Assembly: GCA_002725995.1 (NCBI GenBank)
Contig: PBRQ01000067.1
Coordinates: 1 to 32,846, forward strand
Length of the DNA: 32,846 nt
Direction: 5' to 3'
From: Gammaproteobacteria bacterium
GTDB lineage: Bacteria > Pseudomonadota > Gammaproteobacteria > Pseudomonadales > Azotimanducaceae
Shown here one piece after another: positions 14,970 through 23,167 of the stretch (its first letter is position 1; every line of letters starts with the position of its first letter). A program made the translations under genes and the position numbers. Under the pieces are notes generated by a model. It was not told the origin of the DNA. It ran no database searches and saw nothing but the letters and a program-made list of their open reading frames with translations.

Positions 14970-16949
14970 TTATATCTTGCAAGCCTGCCCAGGCAAGGTT
15001 GCTACTTGAACTTCATTAGTCTCAGCCAGTCCTGTTCCTGAATCCATTGTTTCAAGCATTTCTAATTGCCGCGCCGCTCTCATTTCGTTCAGAGAAAATA
15101 GGCCTGCTAACTGATTTGGATTAGGAGCGGCTAACCCAGCGTTGCTGATCCACGTAGAAAACTCTTCTAAAGAACAGCCTGAGCACGACCTGGCAACTAC
15201 GTCATCAAAATACTCGTCAATGGGCCCCTGCCTAGCAAGGTCATGATTTAGGTCCTTATTAGTGCCCAGTGTACTTAGCGGTTGCATCCAAAATAGATCG
15301 CCCAGACTACTGGCCCATGTGGCAAATACCAAGGATTGCTCTTGGTCTATGGATTCATCAATGTTGAAGGCACCATCTATATTTGACCGACTTCCAAATT
15401 GGGCCTCGGTTGCTAATTTCGCCCATATCAACTGTTTTGCTTTTGCGGCGTACTTTTCTTGGATGTTTGGTAATTCAATTCCCTCATCATATTCTCTATT
15501 AACAGAATAGATTGCCCCGTAAATAGCCCCCGTGTTCACATTCTCAGTGGCACAGGAAGCTAAGTTGCTTTGTTGCTCTGAAAGAAGCTTGCCCCATTGA
15601 TCAAGATCGTTCATTTGATCTCTCGCTGTACGGCAAAGCGATTCGGATTCAACAAGTGCGTTAATACTTTGGGCCACACTACTTGAATTGAATGCGTTCG
15701 TTGCTGATTTTTTGTCCGCGAGGTGCTGCGAAATCTCACCCTCTAGCGCAGCAATCTGCTCATCTTCAGGGTAGGACTGATTGCTGAGCTGTCTTGATAT
15801 TCTTGCTATCTCGCTGTCTTGGGGTAAGCCCTGAGCAGCAGCTTGTTGTTTGAAATCTACCGGTTTGGGGCTATAAACGATGCTGGCGCCTTGCCGTTGA
15901 CCTGTTTCGTCTGGAATGAGAAACAGGTCTGCTGGAAAGTTCACGATTCGTATTTCATCGGGTAATATGTAGCCCTTGCTATTGGGGGTCCAGCCTTTCT
16001 CCAGCGCCATGAGCCGTCCAGAGGGGCTATTCATGTCTAATCCCTCAAAGTCATCAATACCCACGCCCAGTCTAACTGATTCTCCAGGCCCTACAGCGTA
16101 ATGTTTATCAAATCCGAGCGAGTCTTTAGTGGTTCCTTTATGTCCATAACCAGGAAGCTGAACATCAGAATACCGCTTAATTTCTTCTCCATTATAGTAG
16201 CCCGCTAAGACTGGTTGATTACTATACTGTGCGCTGGCAAGAGCAAACTCAGTATTGTTGTTCAGTTCTACACTTATTTTCGCTCCATGATAGAGACTAT
16301 AATACCTTAGTTGTCTCAGCCCAACTGCGAAAGTTACTTTTTCTAGCTGCCTTGCGAGCAGTTGTTCAGCCGCCGTGTTTAATGCGTGAGTTCTTTCTGA
16401 CCTAAGCGCTGCTAGCCTATTTCCAAGCTGTCCCGATTTCTTGGCGCGTGATGCCTGTAGATCCTTCATTTTTTGCTTGGCAGCAGCGATTTGTTGATCT
16501 AGCGCTGCGTGTGTTTGAATCAGCGTTTTTCGGTCATTTTCTCGCTGTGCTTCAAAACTAATTCGTGAGGTACACATGTTAAGGCAGGCATCAGCGGTAT
16601 CAGGGACGTTTCCTGATTGCAGTAATTGCTGTCTGGCAAGGTCTAATTCGTCCGTTTGCCGGGCGATTATTTCGTTCGCCTCCGCGCATAGCGGTTGCAG
16701 GGAGGCACTCAGTCCGGTTGTTGTATAAGTGTAGGCTTCAGATAAGGGTTCGTGAAAAAATTCTGCCCGAGTATTGTAGGGGAGATAGGTAATTTCTATA
16801 CCAGATGCAGGTAGGGTAATTCCAAGGCCGTTCATGACATAAGCATGGCCATCAGGTTTCGGATCGGAGCAGCCTGGTAAGATTAAGATGGAGCAAAGGG
16901 TCAATAAAAAGACCCAGCGTGATTTACTGCCATGGGGATGTGTGCTCAT
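14970..16949 (-). CDS. large lipoprotein of unknown function with coiled-coil segments
   Basis: The 659-residue protein has a lipoprotein signal (WVFLLTLCSILILPGCS, lipobox Cys27), so it should be anchored in the cell envelope. I do not recognise a family. Residues about 85-205 are rich in Glu, Gln, Arg and Ala with heptad-like spacing (ARQTDELDLARQQLL, AALDQQIAAAKQKMKDLQA), and a second helical stretch lies at about 380-470. A central section with FAVGLRQLRYYSLYHGAKISVELNN and YAVGPGESVRLGVGIDD looks beta-rich. Several paired Cys (CLNMC, CSGC) suit an oxidising compartment. It follows the 94-residue gene by 12 bases, probably as one operon, with AAGAGG before the ATG. Confidence 0.75.
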   Translation of the reverse strand: MSTHPHGSKSRWVFLLTLCSILILPGCSDPKPDGHAYVMNGLGITLPASGIEITYLPYNTRAEFFHEPLSEAYTYTTTGLSASLQPLCAEANEIIARQTDELDLARQQLLQSGNVPDTADACLNMCTSRISFEAQRENDRKTLIQTHAALDQQIAAAKQKMKDLQASRAKKSGQLGNRLAALRSERTHALNTAAEQLLARQLEKVTFAVGLRQLRYYSLYHGAKISVELNNNTEFALASAQYSNQPVLAGYYNGEEIKRYSDVQLPGYGHKGTTKDSLGFDKHYAVGPGESVRLGVGIDDFEGLDMNSPSGRLMALEKGWTPNSKGYILPDEIRIVNFPADLFLIPDETGQRQGASIVYSPKPVDFKQQAAAQGLPQDSEIARISRQLSNQSYPEDEQIAALEGEISQHLADKKSATNAFNSSSVAQSINALVESESLCRTARDQMNDLDQWGKLLSEQQSNLASCATENVNTGAIYGAIYSVNREYDEGIELPNIQEKYAAKAKQLIWAKLATEAQFGSRSNIDGAFNIDESIDQEQSLVFATWASSLGDLFWMQPLSTLGTNKDLNHDLARQGPIDEYFDDVVARSCSGCSLEEFSTWISNAGLAAPNPNQLAGLFSLNEMRAARQLEMLETMDSGTGLAETNEVQVATLPGQACKI

Positions 16950-16961
16950 AGCACCGGCCTC

Positions 16962-17246
16962 TTAGAACTTTCTCAAGAATACATTTTTTTTTTCGTTTTG
17001 AACAACGAATCTGGTATGAAAGTGATCACACATCGCTAATAGTATGTCTGCGTCAGGCGGGGATACAGATGCCTTGAGTTCTTTAAGGGTCTGGCTTGTA
17101 TCTAAACCCCGAACCAGTGCTACATAGTATGGGTCTGTTACTGTATTAAATAGGTTCCAGAGTCTGTTTTCTTCTGTTGGAAATTTCTGTTCAAGAGCAC
17201 TAACTCTTGCCTGTAGGTCTATCGGACCAGAGCTTCTAGCGCGCAT
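16962..17246 (-). CDS. small protein of unknown function upstream of the lipoprotein gene
   Basis: The 94-residue frame (ARVSALEQKFPTEENRLWNLFNTV, then VALVRGLDTSQTLKELKASV and DADILLAMCDHFHTRFV) has no signal peptide or membrane segment and looks helical and soluble. I recognise no family. The case for a real gene is its length, sensible composition and the 12-base gap to the lipoprotein gene on the same strand. It is divergent from the acetyltransferase pair. Confidence 0.6.
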   Translation of the reverse strand: MRARSSGPIDLQARVSALEQKFPTEENRLWNLFNTVTDPYYVALVRGLDTSQTLKELKASVSPPDADILLAMCDHFHTRFVVQNEKKNVFLRKF

Positions 17247-17333
17247 ATTTTATTCCAAAGTTTTTTTTGCCAAAATGACAACACGAGCTATCATCAGCGC
17301 TCGAAGTCATGAGATCAAGTCGAAGAGCACAGC

Positions 17334-17846
17334 ATGAGTAGATTCCACGTGACATTGTTAGAGGAAAGCCACGCATTGCAAATTCTGGGCTGGAAATATC
17401 CACCTCCCTATGATTTCTATAACCCGCCAAACGATCGGCCGGCGGCTGAGTATGTTAAAGAGTTACTGAATCCGGAATTTCAATTTCATGCAGTACTGGA
17501 TGAAGACCGTGAATTTGTTGGATTTTGTTCGTTCGGCTCTGATGGGCAGGTTTCTGGTGGCCATTACCAGGACCAGGCATTGGATATGGGTGTTGGTATG
17601 AAACCGGAATTGACCGGCCAGGGATTCGGATATCCGTTTTTTGATGCAATTCTGCAACATGCTATCAAACGATATGAGCCCGAGTGGATTAGGGTCACGG
17701 TAGCCAATTTCAATGGGCGGGCGCTGAATCTGTACAGGAAGTTTGGGTTTACATTGCTGGATCAATTTAAGGATGACGGGCTCGGGTTTCGCTATTCGAT
17801 TCTTATCAGGCAGTCTTTGATAACCCCCCTGAGTGTGGCAGATTGA
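17334..17846 (+). CDS. GNAT family N-acetyltransferase
   Basis: The 170-residue protein has the GNAT fold pattern: a substrate region with WKYPPPYDFYNPP (about 20-32), GFCSFGSDGQV, then MGVGMKPELTGQGFGYPFFDAIL with the acetyl-CoA loop (Q/R-x-x-G-x-G/A, here TGQGFG), and the C-terminal VTVANFNGRALNLYRKFGF motif. It transfers acetyl from acetyl-CoA to an unknown amine. Its stop overlaps the TTG start of the rimJ-like gene (TTGA), so the two acetyltransferases are coupled. Confidence 0.85.
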   Translation: MSRFHVTLLEESHALQILGWKYPPPYDFYNPPNDRPAAEYVKELLNPEFQFHAVLDEDREFVGFCSFGSDGQVSGGHYQDQALDMGVGMKPELTGQGFGYPFFDAILQHAIKRYEPEWIRVTVANFNGRALNLYRKFGFTLLDQFKDDGLGFRYSILIRQSLITPLSVAD

Positions 17847-18403
17847 AATTAGCAGCCCTTCCACGAATCGAGACGGAACGAACATGTCTTAGGCTAATGG
17901 AGCCTCATGAAGCAGGCTTGATGCTAACTTTCAGGCTGGAAAACAGGGGCCATCTTACCCAGTGGGAACCCAAACGTTCGGTGGAATTCTTCTCAGTCCC
18001 TTTCTGGCAAGCGCAGTTTCGCGCAGCGACCAGAGAGTTTCGTAGTGGCGTCAGTGTATGTCTGGTGATATTAAGTAAGGACGAAAATGAAGTGCTTGGC
18101 GTATGCAACTACACAAATATCGTGCGCGGCACCTTTGAGGCCGTTCATCTTGGCTATGCCCTGGCCGGGAAGCACCAGGGAAAAGGCATCATGTTTGAGG
18201 CACTCGAGAGCAGCAAGGACTACATGTTCGATGTATTAAAACTACATAGAATCATCGCCAACTATTTACCCCGGAACAGGAGAAGCGGGGCTTTACTTGC
18301 GAGGTTGGGGTTTGAAATTGAAGGAGAGGCAAAAAAACTGCTCAAGATTAATGGCGTCTGGGAAGATCACATTATGACCTCCCTGATTAATCCGAGTTCT
18401 TAG
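17843..18403 (+). CDS. rimJ: RimJ-like ribosomal-protein S5 alanine N-acetyltransferase
   Basis: The 186 residues resemble RimJ, which acetylates the N-terminal Ala of ribosomal protein S5. Shared features from the start are RLRLMEPHEA, LTQWEP, then GVCNYTNIVRGTFEAVHLGYALAGKHQGKG (acetyl-CoA loop), FEALESSKDYMF, KLHRIIANYLPRNRRSGALLARLGFE and a W-DHIMTSL ending. TTG 17843 is the only plausible start and overlaps the stop of the upstream GNAT gene. The gene converges on the broken metallophosphatase about 20 bases later. Confidence 0.82.
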   Translation: MKLAALPRIETERTCLRLMEPHEAGLMLTFRLENRGHLTQWEPKRSVEFFSVPFWQAQFRAATREFRSGVSVCLVILSKDENEVLGVCNYTNIVRGTFEAVHLGYALAGKHQGKGIMFEALESSKDYMFDVLKLHRIIANYLPRNRRSGALLARLGFEIEGEAKKLLKINGVWEDHIMTSLINPSS

Positions 18404-18425
18404 TTCAACAGAGGGCTGACAGGAC

Positions 18426-19208
18426 TTAGTCAGGAAGCTCATATACGAAGCCAGGTGCTCCCATGTAAATGCCACCATCAACATTGATGCAGGCACCATC
18501 GCAATATGTCCAGTGCTCTATCACTGATGTCGGGTTGGTTCTTCTCGCGTATGGGATAGGTGTATGCCCATGGATGAGCGTATCACCACCATAGAGGCCG
18601 AGAATCTGCCTTGTACGTTGCGTCCCGGTCATTTCAAGCTCTGAGAAGGCCATGTGCTCGCCAAACGCGCTTAGTGCCAACTCCCATGGCGGCAAGAGCT
18701 CCCTGTTGCGCATCGAGCCGTGGAAAGCTTTATTTAAAGTCTCGATGGAGGCTCCAAAATTGATATATAGCGTGGAGTCAGCGTGGAGAAGCAGGGCTTG
18801 CCCGACTCTGGCCATCGCCGGTAGTTCCTCGATCCAGCTTGCATGCTCTGGTGTGAACTCCACCAGGTCCTACTCGATCTCTCCCCAGTTGAGTCATTTA
18901 TCAACTACCTTGACGCCTTCGCTGTTTACTTCGCTCTTGAATCGATAGGCGCACAGAATCATAAGCTCGTGATTTCCCAGAAGAGACTGCACGAAACGCA
19001 CCTTCCTCCTTGGCCTGTCGTTGTAAGTTGATCGTAATATCGACACAACGAATACCAGAAATGCCTCGGTCAAAAAAAACACCAATTAACCAGAGGTGAT
19101 TACTTCCTCCCATCCAAATAAGCTCACCATCACAAGTCCCTTCTCCCTGAGCAGGTGGATGTATTTTTCATGGTATCCGTGAAGGTCACCAATTATGAAC
19201 GTGGACAT
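18426..19208 (-). pseudogene. metallophosphoesterase gene, broken by two frameshifts and two nonsense codons
   Basis: ATG 19208 starts MSTFIIGDLHGYHEKYIHLLREKG, a calcineurin-like phosphatase beginning. A shift near 19130 moves to the frame reading DGELIWMGGSNHLWLIG and FFDRG, where the usual Asp of G-D-x-x-D-R-G is Val. A second shift near 18995 leads to VQSLLGNHELMILCAYRF. In-frame TGA (18894-18896, before LNWG) and TAG (18870-18872, before DLVEF) follow, then an open C-terminal part with IHGHTPIPYARR and NVDGG...GAPGFVYELPD. All segments align in order with one intact phosphatase, so this is a single decayed gene. It is the last gene of a three-gene minus-strand operon. Confidence 0.8.
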
Positions 19209-19222
19209 GGCTTACGATCGTG

Positions 19223-19806
19223 TCAAACGGAGGGCGTACTGTACAGAATTGTAGGCAAAACAGACATCTCTTGAGCAGAAGGGGGCGTATATGACTTAAC
19301 CTGAGGCAAGATGATACCTTCCTGCGTGAAGCGATTGAGTACTCGCTCCGACATTTTAGAACCAACCTTGTCAGACTAGGACTGCGCCGCGCTGAGGCTC
19401 TCCTGCATGAGACTGGGCATGACTTTGTTGGCCTTGGCACCGATTATTGATTTATTGAAATCAATAAGTCCGCGCAGGTGGTCAAGGGTGAAGTAGCGCG
19501 CATAGATGGGATAAATTTGTGACTGCAATGACTCGTTTTCTAGCTCCTCCTCTACGAGTCTGGAAACCTCCTCACCAACTACTTGCACTGCTCTATCCAA
19601 GATGTTGGGATTGCTTGCGCGGAGAATAGACAGCATCTGTTGTGTGAAGAGTGTTGAAAGCTGTGCGCTGCTTGCCTCAGTCCCGGTAACCTGCATTAGC
19701 TCTCTGATAGCAGCCAGTTTTTCTCAGCTACTTCTTCTTCCTATGCGGCGACGGGGCCTATAGGGACGGTCAAAAGCCACGCAAGCACAAGTATCCTACG
19801 TATCAT
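19223..19806 (-). pseudogene. DUF2059 protein gene, broken by two nonsense codons and a frameshift
   Basis: ATG 19806 starts a signal peptide, MIRRILVLAWLLTVPIGPVAA, immediately followed by TAG (19741-19743, probably from a Gln codon) and EEEVAEK. A shift in the 5-A run at 19718-19722 leads into LAAIRELMQVTGTEASSAQLS...YPIYARYFTLDHLRGLIDFNKS, the DUF2059 core. A second TAG at 19376-19378 (where Trp is usual) interrupts, and the frame goes on through SDKVGSKMSERVLNRF to TGA 19223-19225. The intact ancestor was an exported helical protein of about 190 residues. Its start overlaps the end of the split-barrel gene by 11 bases. Confidence 0.78.
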
Positions 19807-20187
19807 CTACTTTCTCTAGTTCGATTCGTATTACAGTTCGATTGTTGATGCGGCCACCCAACCTGGACATCAGGTTGGTTATTGACATCTGGATACCATA
19901 TTTTTTTTCAGCAGTGTGTAAGCCTGATCAATTTGCTTGCTGTCATCTGTTACCAGAAAGGCCTTTGCCTCATGCCAGTCACCCAGCTTTCCACCCCGGG
20001 CATCGCAACTGGCAACCTTCGCCCTCGGCGAGTTGCGAAGCCGTTTTACTTTTCCAGCGTCAGCAGCGCTGAAACAGAAGAAGGTGGTATCGCTGCTAGC
20101 AGCGAACCAGACTGGCGTGCTGACTTCTTTGCCATTGCGACGCCAGGTTGACAGACTTATATAAGGTGTATTTCTCAGCGATTTCAT
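19796..20187 (-). pseudogene. PPOX-class (pyridoxamine oxidase-like) split-barrel flavoprotein gene with a frameshift in an 8-A run
   Basis: ATG 20187 opens MKSLRNTPYISLSTWRRNGKEVSTPVWFA, then TTFFCFSAADAGKVKRLRNSPRAKVASCD, the typical N-terminal two thirds of a PPOX-class F420/FMN-dependent family of about 130 residues. In a run of eight A (19901-19908) the frame is lost: the direct frame ends after KNMVSRCQ, while the neighbouring frame continues with the expected YGIQMSITNLMSRLGGRINNRTVIRI to TAG at 19796-19798. Slippage at A8 could restore some full-length product, but both downstream operon genes are also broken, so decay is the simpler view. It is the first gene of this minus-strand operon. 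Confidence 0.75.
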
Positions 20188-20371
20188 TCAGCGAGGATAG
20201 CAGCAAATCCTCTTAGATTGTCAACGCCATGCAAATCAATTAACAGGGCTTTGGTCGTGTTGATGCGGTCAATTAAATTAATGTAATATATAGAAAAAGT
20301 ATATATCATATTGATAGTAAAGCAAATAATGTGTTTATTACAGCAGTTGTCTTCTTTGCAGCGGCCTTCTG

Positions 20372-21043
20372 CTAAGTCGAAAGTTGGGCGGGATACCCCG
20401 TATCTCTCCAGCTTTTCCACGTCGCCAGGAAATAAAGGTGAATTCCCAGCGCCAGTACCCACTCGAATGCATCTTCATAGTCTGAATAGTTGTCGGTCGT
20501 CGTGTTCAGTATGAGGGTGAAGAGGCCAGTGCCAAGGAGGAAATAGCATAGTGCCAACAAAGGGGTGAGGTGAAGAGGCTGCCCGGGTAATTTGCCAAGG
20601 CGCCAGATAAGCAGTAGCTGCGCCATGAAGGTAAAGGTGAAATATACAATAATCCCAATTTTCCGCTGCAGCCGGAAATTATCTCCGGCGGCACCGAGGG
20701 CTAGCGTATAGATAACCAGGAAAAGTGAGGCAATTATTCCCACGGTCATGATGGTTTTTGCAATGTCTGGCCAGTCGCCAAGCCCCTTAAGCCAGTCGCA
20801 GACCATTACCCAGTATATAGCCAAGAACAGGGCCGCTGGGATCATCGTTGCCTTGAAAATGTAGAAGGCGCTGCCGTGACGGCCAGTCGCGCTAATGGAT
20901 GTGCAACTGTCAATATAGGGGTTACACCAGGGGACATAGCCTTCATAGGCGGAAACCAGATAAGTGGTGTGTATCGACAGAATGGGCACGAGACCGGTCA
21001 ATAGGGGAATTAGCCTGAACAGTTTCCGCTTGCTGTTATTCAC
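20372..21043 (-). CDS. Frag1/DRAM-like six-helix membrane protein
   Basis: From GTG 21043 the frame encodes 223 residues with about six membrane segments (roughly 8-30, 60-82, 95-118, 129-147, 158-180, 193-210). After the first helix comes an external loop, VPWCNPYIDSCTSISATGRHG, with paired Cys. This layout resembles the Frag1/DRAM/Sfk1 family, whose bacterial role is unknown; the assignment is tentative. The same frame stays open further upstream, but that part overlaps the MraY-like gene in another frame and is not coding. No clear ribosome binding site is seen. The gene follows the MraY-like gene by 38 bases and is probably co-transcribed. Confidence 0.7.
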   Translation of the reverse strand: MNNSKRKLFRLIPLLTGLVPILSIHTTYLVSAYEGYVPWCNPYIDSCTSISATGRHGSAFYIFKATMIPAALFLAIYWVMVCDWLKGLGDWPDIAKTIMTVGIIASLFLVIYTLALGAAGDNFRLQRKIGIIVYFTFTFMAQLLLIWRLGKLPGQPLHLTPLLALCYFLLGTGLFTLILNTTTDNYSDYEDAFEWVLALGIHLYFLATWKSWRDTGYPAQLST

Positions 21044-21081
21044 GGTGATTGGACATCTGCCGTCGGAGGAGGTCGTAGCCG

Positions 21082-22161
21082 TCAGCGGATTTTTAGGAGC
21101 AAGACCATCAGCAGCGGGGTGCCAACTGCTTGTATGATCATGAAACGAACCAGCACCTGAGTATTGGACCACCCCATGTTGTGACGCACGTGGTCGTGTA
21201 GCGGATAGCGAATATTGCTGAATATCCCTATTTTGAAGAAGCGTAACAAGGCCACCTTTACTAACCCGGTGGCGCCGTTTACTAGGACCACAAAGGCGAC
21301 AACGAGAATTAGGAACGGGTTGCCGCATGCAAGTACCAGAACTCCCAACATGAGCCCTATTGGGCGGGAGCCGGAATCGCCCATCAGTACCGCGCTCGGA
21401 TAGCTGTTGTGCCATAGGTAGCCCGCCAGACACCCAAGTAATACAAAGGAGAGAATTGCCCAATCGGCCCCCTGTTCGTAGTGCGGAACAAGGAGGTAAG
21501 AAGCTATATCGGCGTGCCCGACGATGACATACAGGGTTCCACCAAGAAATAACATACTGATGGCAGACAGGCTTGCAGACAAGCCATCGACACCATCTGA
21601 GCAGTTGGTCGCGTTGATGGAGATCCAAATAAGTGGTGTTGCGCCGAGGATAAAGAGAAAAGGTGGAATCGTAACTGTATCTTTGAGCAGGGGTAACCAG
21701 ATGACAAAATCAGCTAACTGACAGATAGCCATAGATGCAAGAAACGCAAGAACCAGATCGATTGCTCCCAGGGTGTATTCACTCCAGCCATCCTGCGCCC
21801 GGTCATCAAGATACCCTACAATCATCGCAGTCGTAACGCACAGCAGGATTTCCAGAAATTTCCAGTCGAAGGGTACGACAAGCAACGAAATGATAATAAA
21901 CATGGGGATAAACAGGGCACCCGCACTGATTGGTTTACCTATGCTCTTTTCCGCATCAATGGCATATTCACGACCACGGTCAACGGGAAGGTAGTGCCAA
22001 CATCTCGGTAGCATCCACCAGGTGACGATGGCGCCAAGGGCCGTTCCCAGTCCTGCGAGAAATATATAGGAAGACAGTAGTCTGAAGGGACCTGCGATGC
22101 CTGCCAGATAGTCGCTCAAATAGTACAGCAAGGTAAAAACCAATCGGGAGTCTGAGTTCAA
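21082..22161 (-). CDS. MraY-like phospho-sugar transferase (glycosyltransferase family 4), stand-alone
   Basis: This integral membrane enzyme of about 350 residues belongs to the MraY/WecA superfamily, which moves a phospho-N-acetyl sugar from UDP onto undecaprenyl phosphate. Visible motifs: LPVDRGREYAID, GKPISAG, GYLDDR (Asp119-Asp120), NATNCSDGVDGLS (184-195), MGDSGSRPIG (catalytic Asp262) and PLHDHVRHNMGWSNTQVLVRF. The last matches MraY's PLHHHFE...GWSETQV-RF but with HDH for HHH, and MGDSGS is more WecA-like. It stands outside any cell-division cluster, so it is probably a specialised paralogue. TTG 22161 is the longest start; TTG 22131 aligns better with E. coli MraY. Confidence 0.85.
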   Translation of the reverse strand: MNSDSRLVFTLLYYLSDYLAGIAGPFRLLSSYIFLAGLGTALGAIVTWWMLPRCWHYLPVDRGREYAIDAEKSIGKPISAGALFIPMFIIISLLVVPFDWKFLEILLCVTTAMIVGYLDDRAQDGWSEYTLGAIDLVLAFLASMAICQLADFVIWLPLLKDTVTIPPFLFILGATPLIWISINATNCSDGVDGLSASLSAISMLFLGGTLYVIVGHADIASYLLVPHYEQGADWAILSFVLLGCLAGYLWHNSYPSAVLMGDSGSRPIGLMLGVLVLACGNPFLILVVAFVVLVNGATGLVKVALLRFFKIGIFSNIRYPLHDHVRHNMGWSNTQVLVRFMIIQAVGTPLLMVLLLKIR

Positions 22162-22191
22162 AGCGAATTATAGGGTTATTCGCGCTTTGAA
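22157..22191 (-). promoter_or_regulatory. inverted repeat enclosing a TATAAT box at the MraY-like gene start
   Basis: On the plus strand TTCAAAGCGAAT (22157-22168) faces ATTCGCGCTTTGAA (22178-22191), a 12-bp inverted repeat with a two-base bulge. The spacer holds, on the minus strand, a perfect TATAAT (22166-22171), though no good -35 box. TTG 22161 lies within the repeat. It could be an operator, or a hairpin ending the methyltransferase transcript. Confidence 0.45.
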
Positions 22192-22212
22192 AAATGAATG
22201 CTTGTTGGAAGT

Positions 22213-23022
22213 TTACTTTCCAACCTGTGCTTTCCAGAGAAAACGGCAGTGCCTAAGGATAATTCCATCCGCTTCTGCATACCTTTCATAGATCGAATCA
22301 AATTTGTATTTCAGGTCTTCAAAGGTTGGAACCTCCGACAGACCCCAGGTTACCATCCGGTAGAGCTCCATGGGGTCAGAAACGACCTCTGGGACGTCAA
22401 AACTCCAGCCACTGTGCAGGGTCAATCCCACCTGGTGCAGGCGGTTTTCCACCGATTGATGAATTGAACCCGTTCCCGTATGTCTGCCTGAGTTTTCAAA
22501 ATGTAACTTGTGCGGCAGTTTGCTTGTCCAGGCAGGAATTGGTTCTTCCATCGGGCTAAGTGCAAGAATGAAGGCGCTATCCCTGCATACCCGAACTGCA
22601 TCCTCAATCCAGTGCAGAGGTCCCCGGCGACAGAGGATCAAATCAACTGAATTATCCTCCAGCGGTAGTGCCATTTCATCATGACCGGTGTCCATGGCGT
22701 CGTAGCAGAGGAAATCGACATTTGTTACCTGCCTTTTTGCCTTTTCTGCATTTGCCAGGTCGATATAATTCTGCACCCGGTCATAGGCCAGTATGTGGTG
22801 ACATAGTTTGGCATGATCGAGGGCTAATTCCCCGTGCCCACAGCCTACCTCCAGGACATCAGATTCGAGGCTAAGATGCTCACGCAAGAGCGAAACAAAA
22901 GCCTCTTCACCGTTTTTGTCTCCGATACTTGATTTCCACGGGTAGTAGTAACCAGACTGGATGCTGGCGAGGTGATCATACCAGCTGTTTGAGTGGGCTC
23001 GCGGAATATTGAGTTCTGCCAT
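22213..23022 (-). CDS. class I SAM-dependent methyltransferase
   Basis: The 269-residue protein has a Rossmann SAM-binding motif I, VLEVGCGHGE (56-65), followed by ILAYDRVQNYIDLA (motif II acidic residue), VDFLCYDAMD and the post-motif LPLEDNSVDLILCRRGPLHW. The N-terminal segment (NSWYDHLASIQSGYYYPWKS) and C-terminal helices vary between families and give no substrate. It is cytoplasmic. It is followed by the MraY-like gene on the same strand after 51 bases containing an inverted repeat. Confidence 0.83.
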   Translation of the reverse strand: MAELNIPRAHSNSWYDHLASIQSGYYYPWKSSIGDKNGEEAFVSLLREHLSLESDVLEVGCGHGELALDHAKLCHHILAYDRVQNYIDLANAEKAKRQVTNVDFLCYDAMDTGHDEMALPLEDNSVDLILCRRGPLHWIEDAVRVCRDSAFILALSPMEEPIPAWTSKLPHKLHFENSGRHTGTGSIHQSVENRLHQVGLTLHSGWSFDVPEVVSDPMELYRMVTWGLSEVPTFEDLKYKFDSIYERYAEADGIILRHCRFLWKAQVGK

Positions 23023-23167
23023 TGACTGAATCCTTTGTCGTGTAACTACCTTACCATGGCGACCCCCGGGCAGAAACTACTCTGATTGCTGCTTTGGTAG
23101 CTACGGAATACACTGTCAATATCTTGCCTTCGGGGGTTCTACGGCAATCGTTACCAGTATTGATCTA

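Noticed and set aside
19901-19908. Programmed slippage at the 8-A run of the split-barrel gene
   Set aside because: Possible in principle, but both downstream operon genes carry unrelated disabling mutations, so decay is simpler.
21044-21628. Upstream part of the long minus-strand frame that ends at 20372
   Set aside because: It overlaps the MraY-like gene in a different frame of the same strand and shows no protein-like character; only the part from GTG 21043 looks coding.
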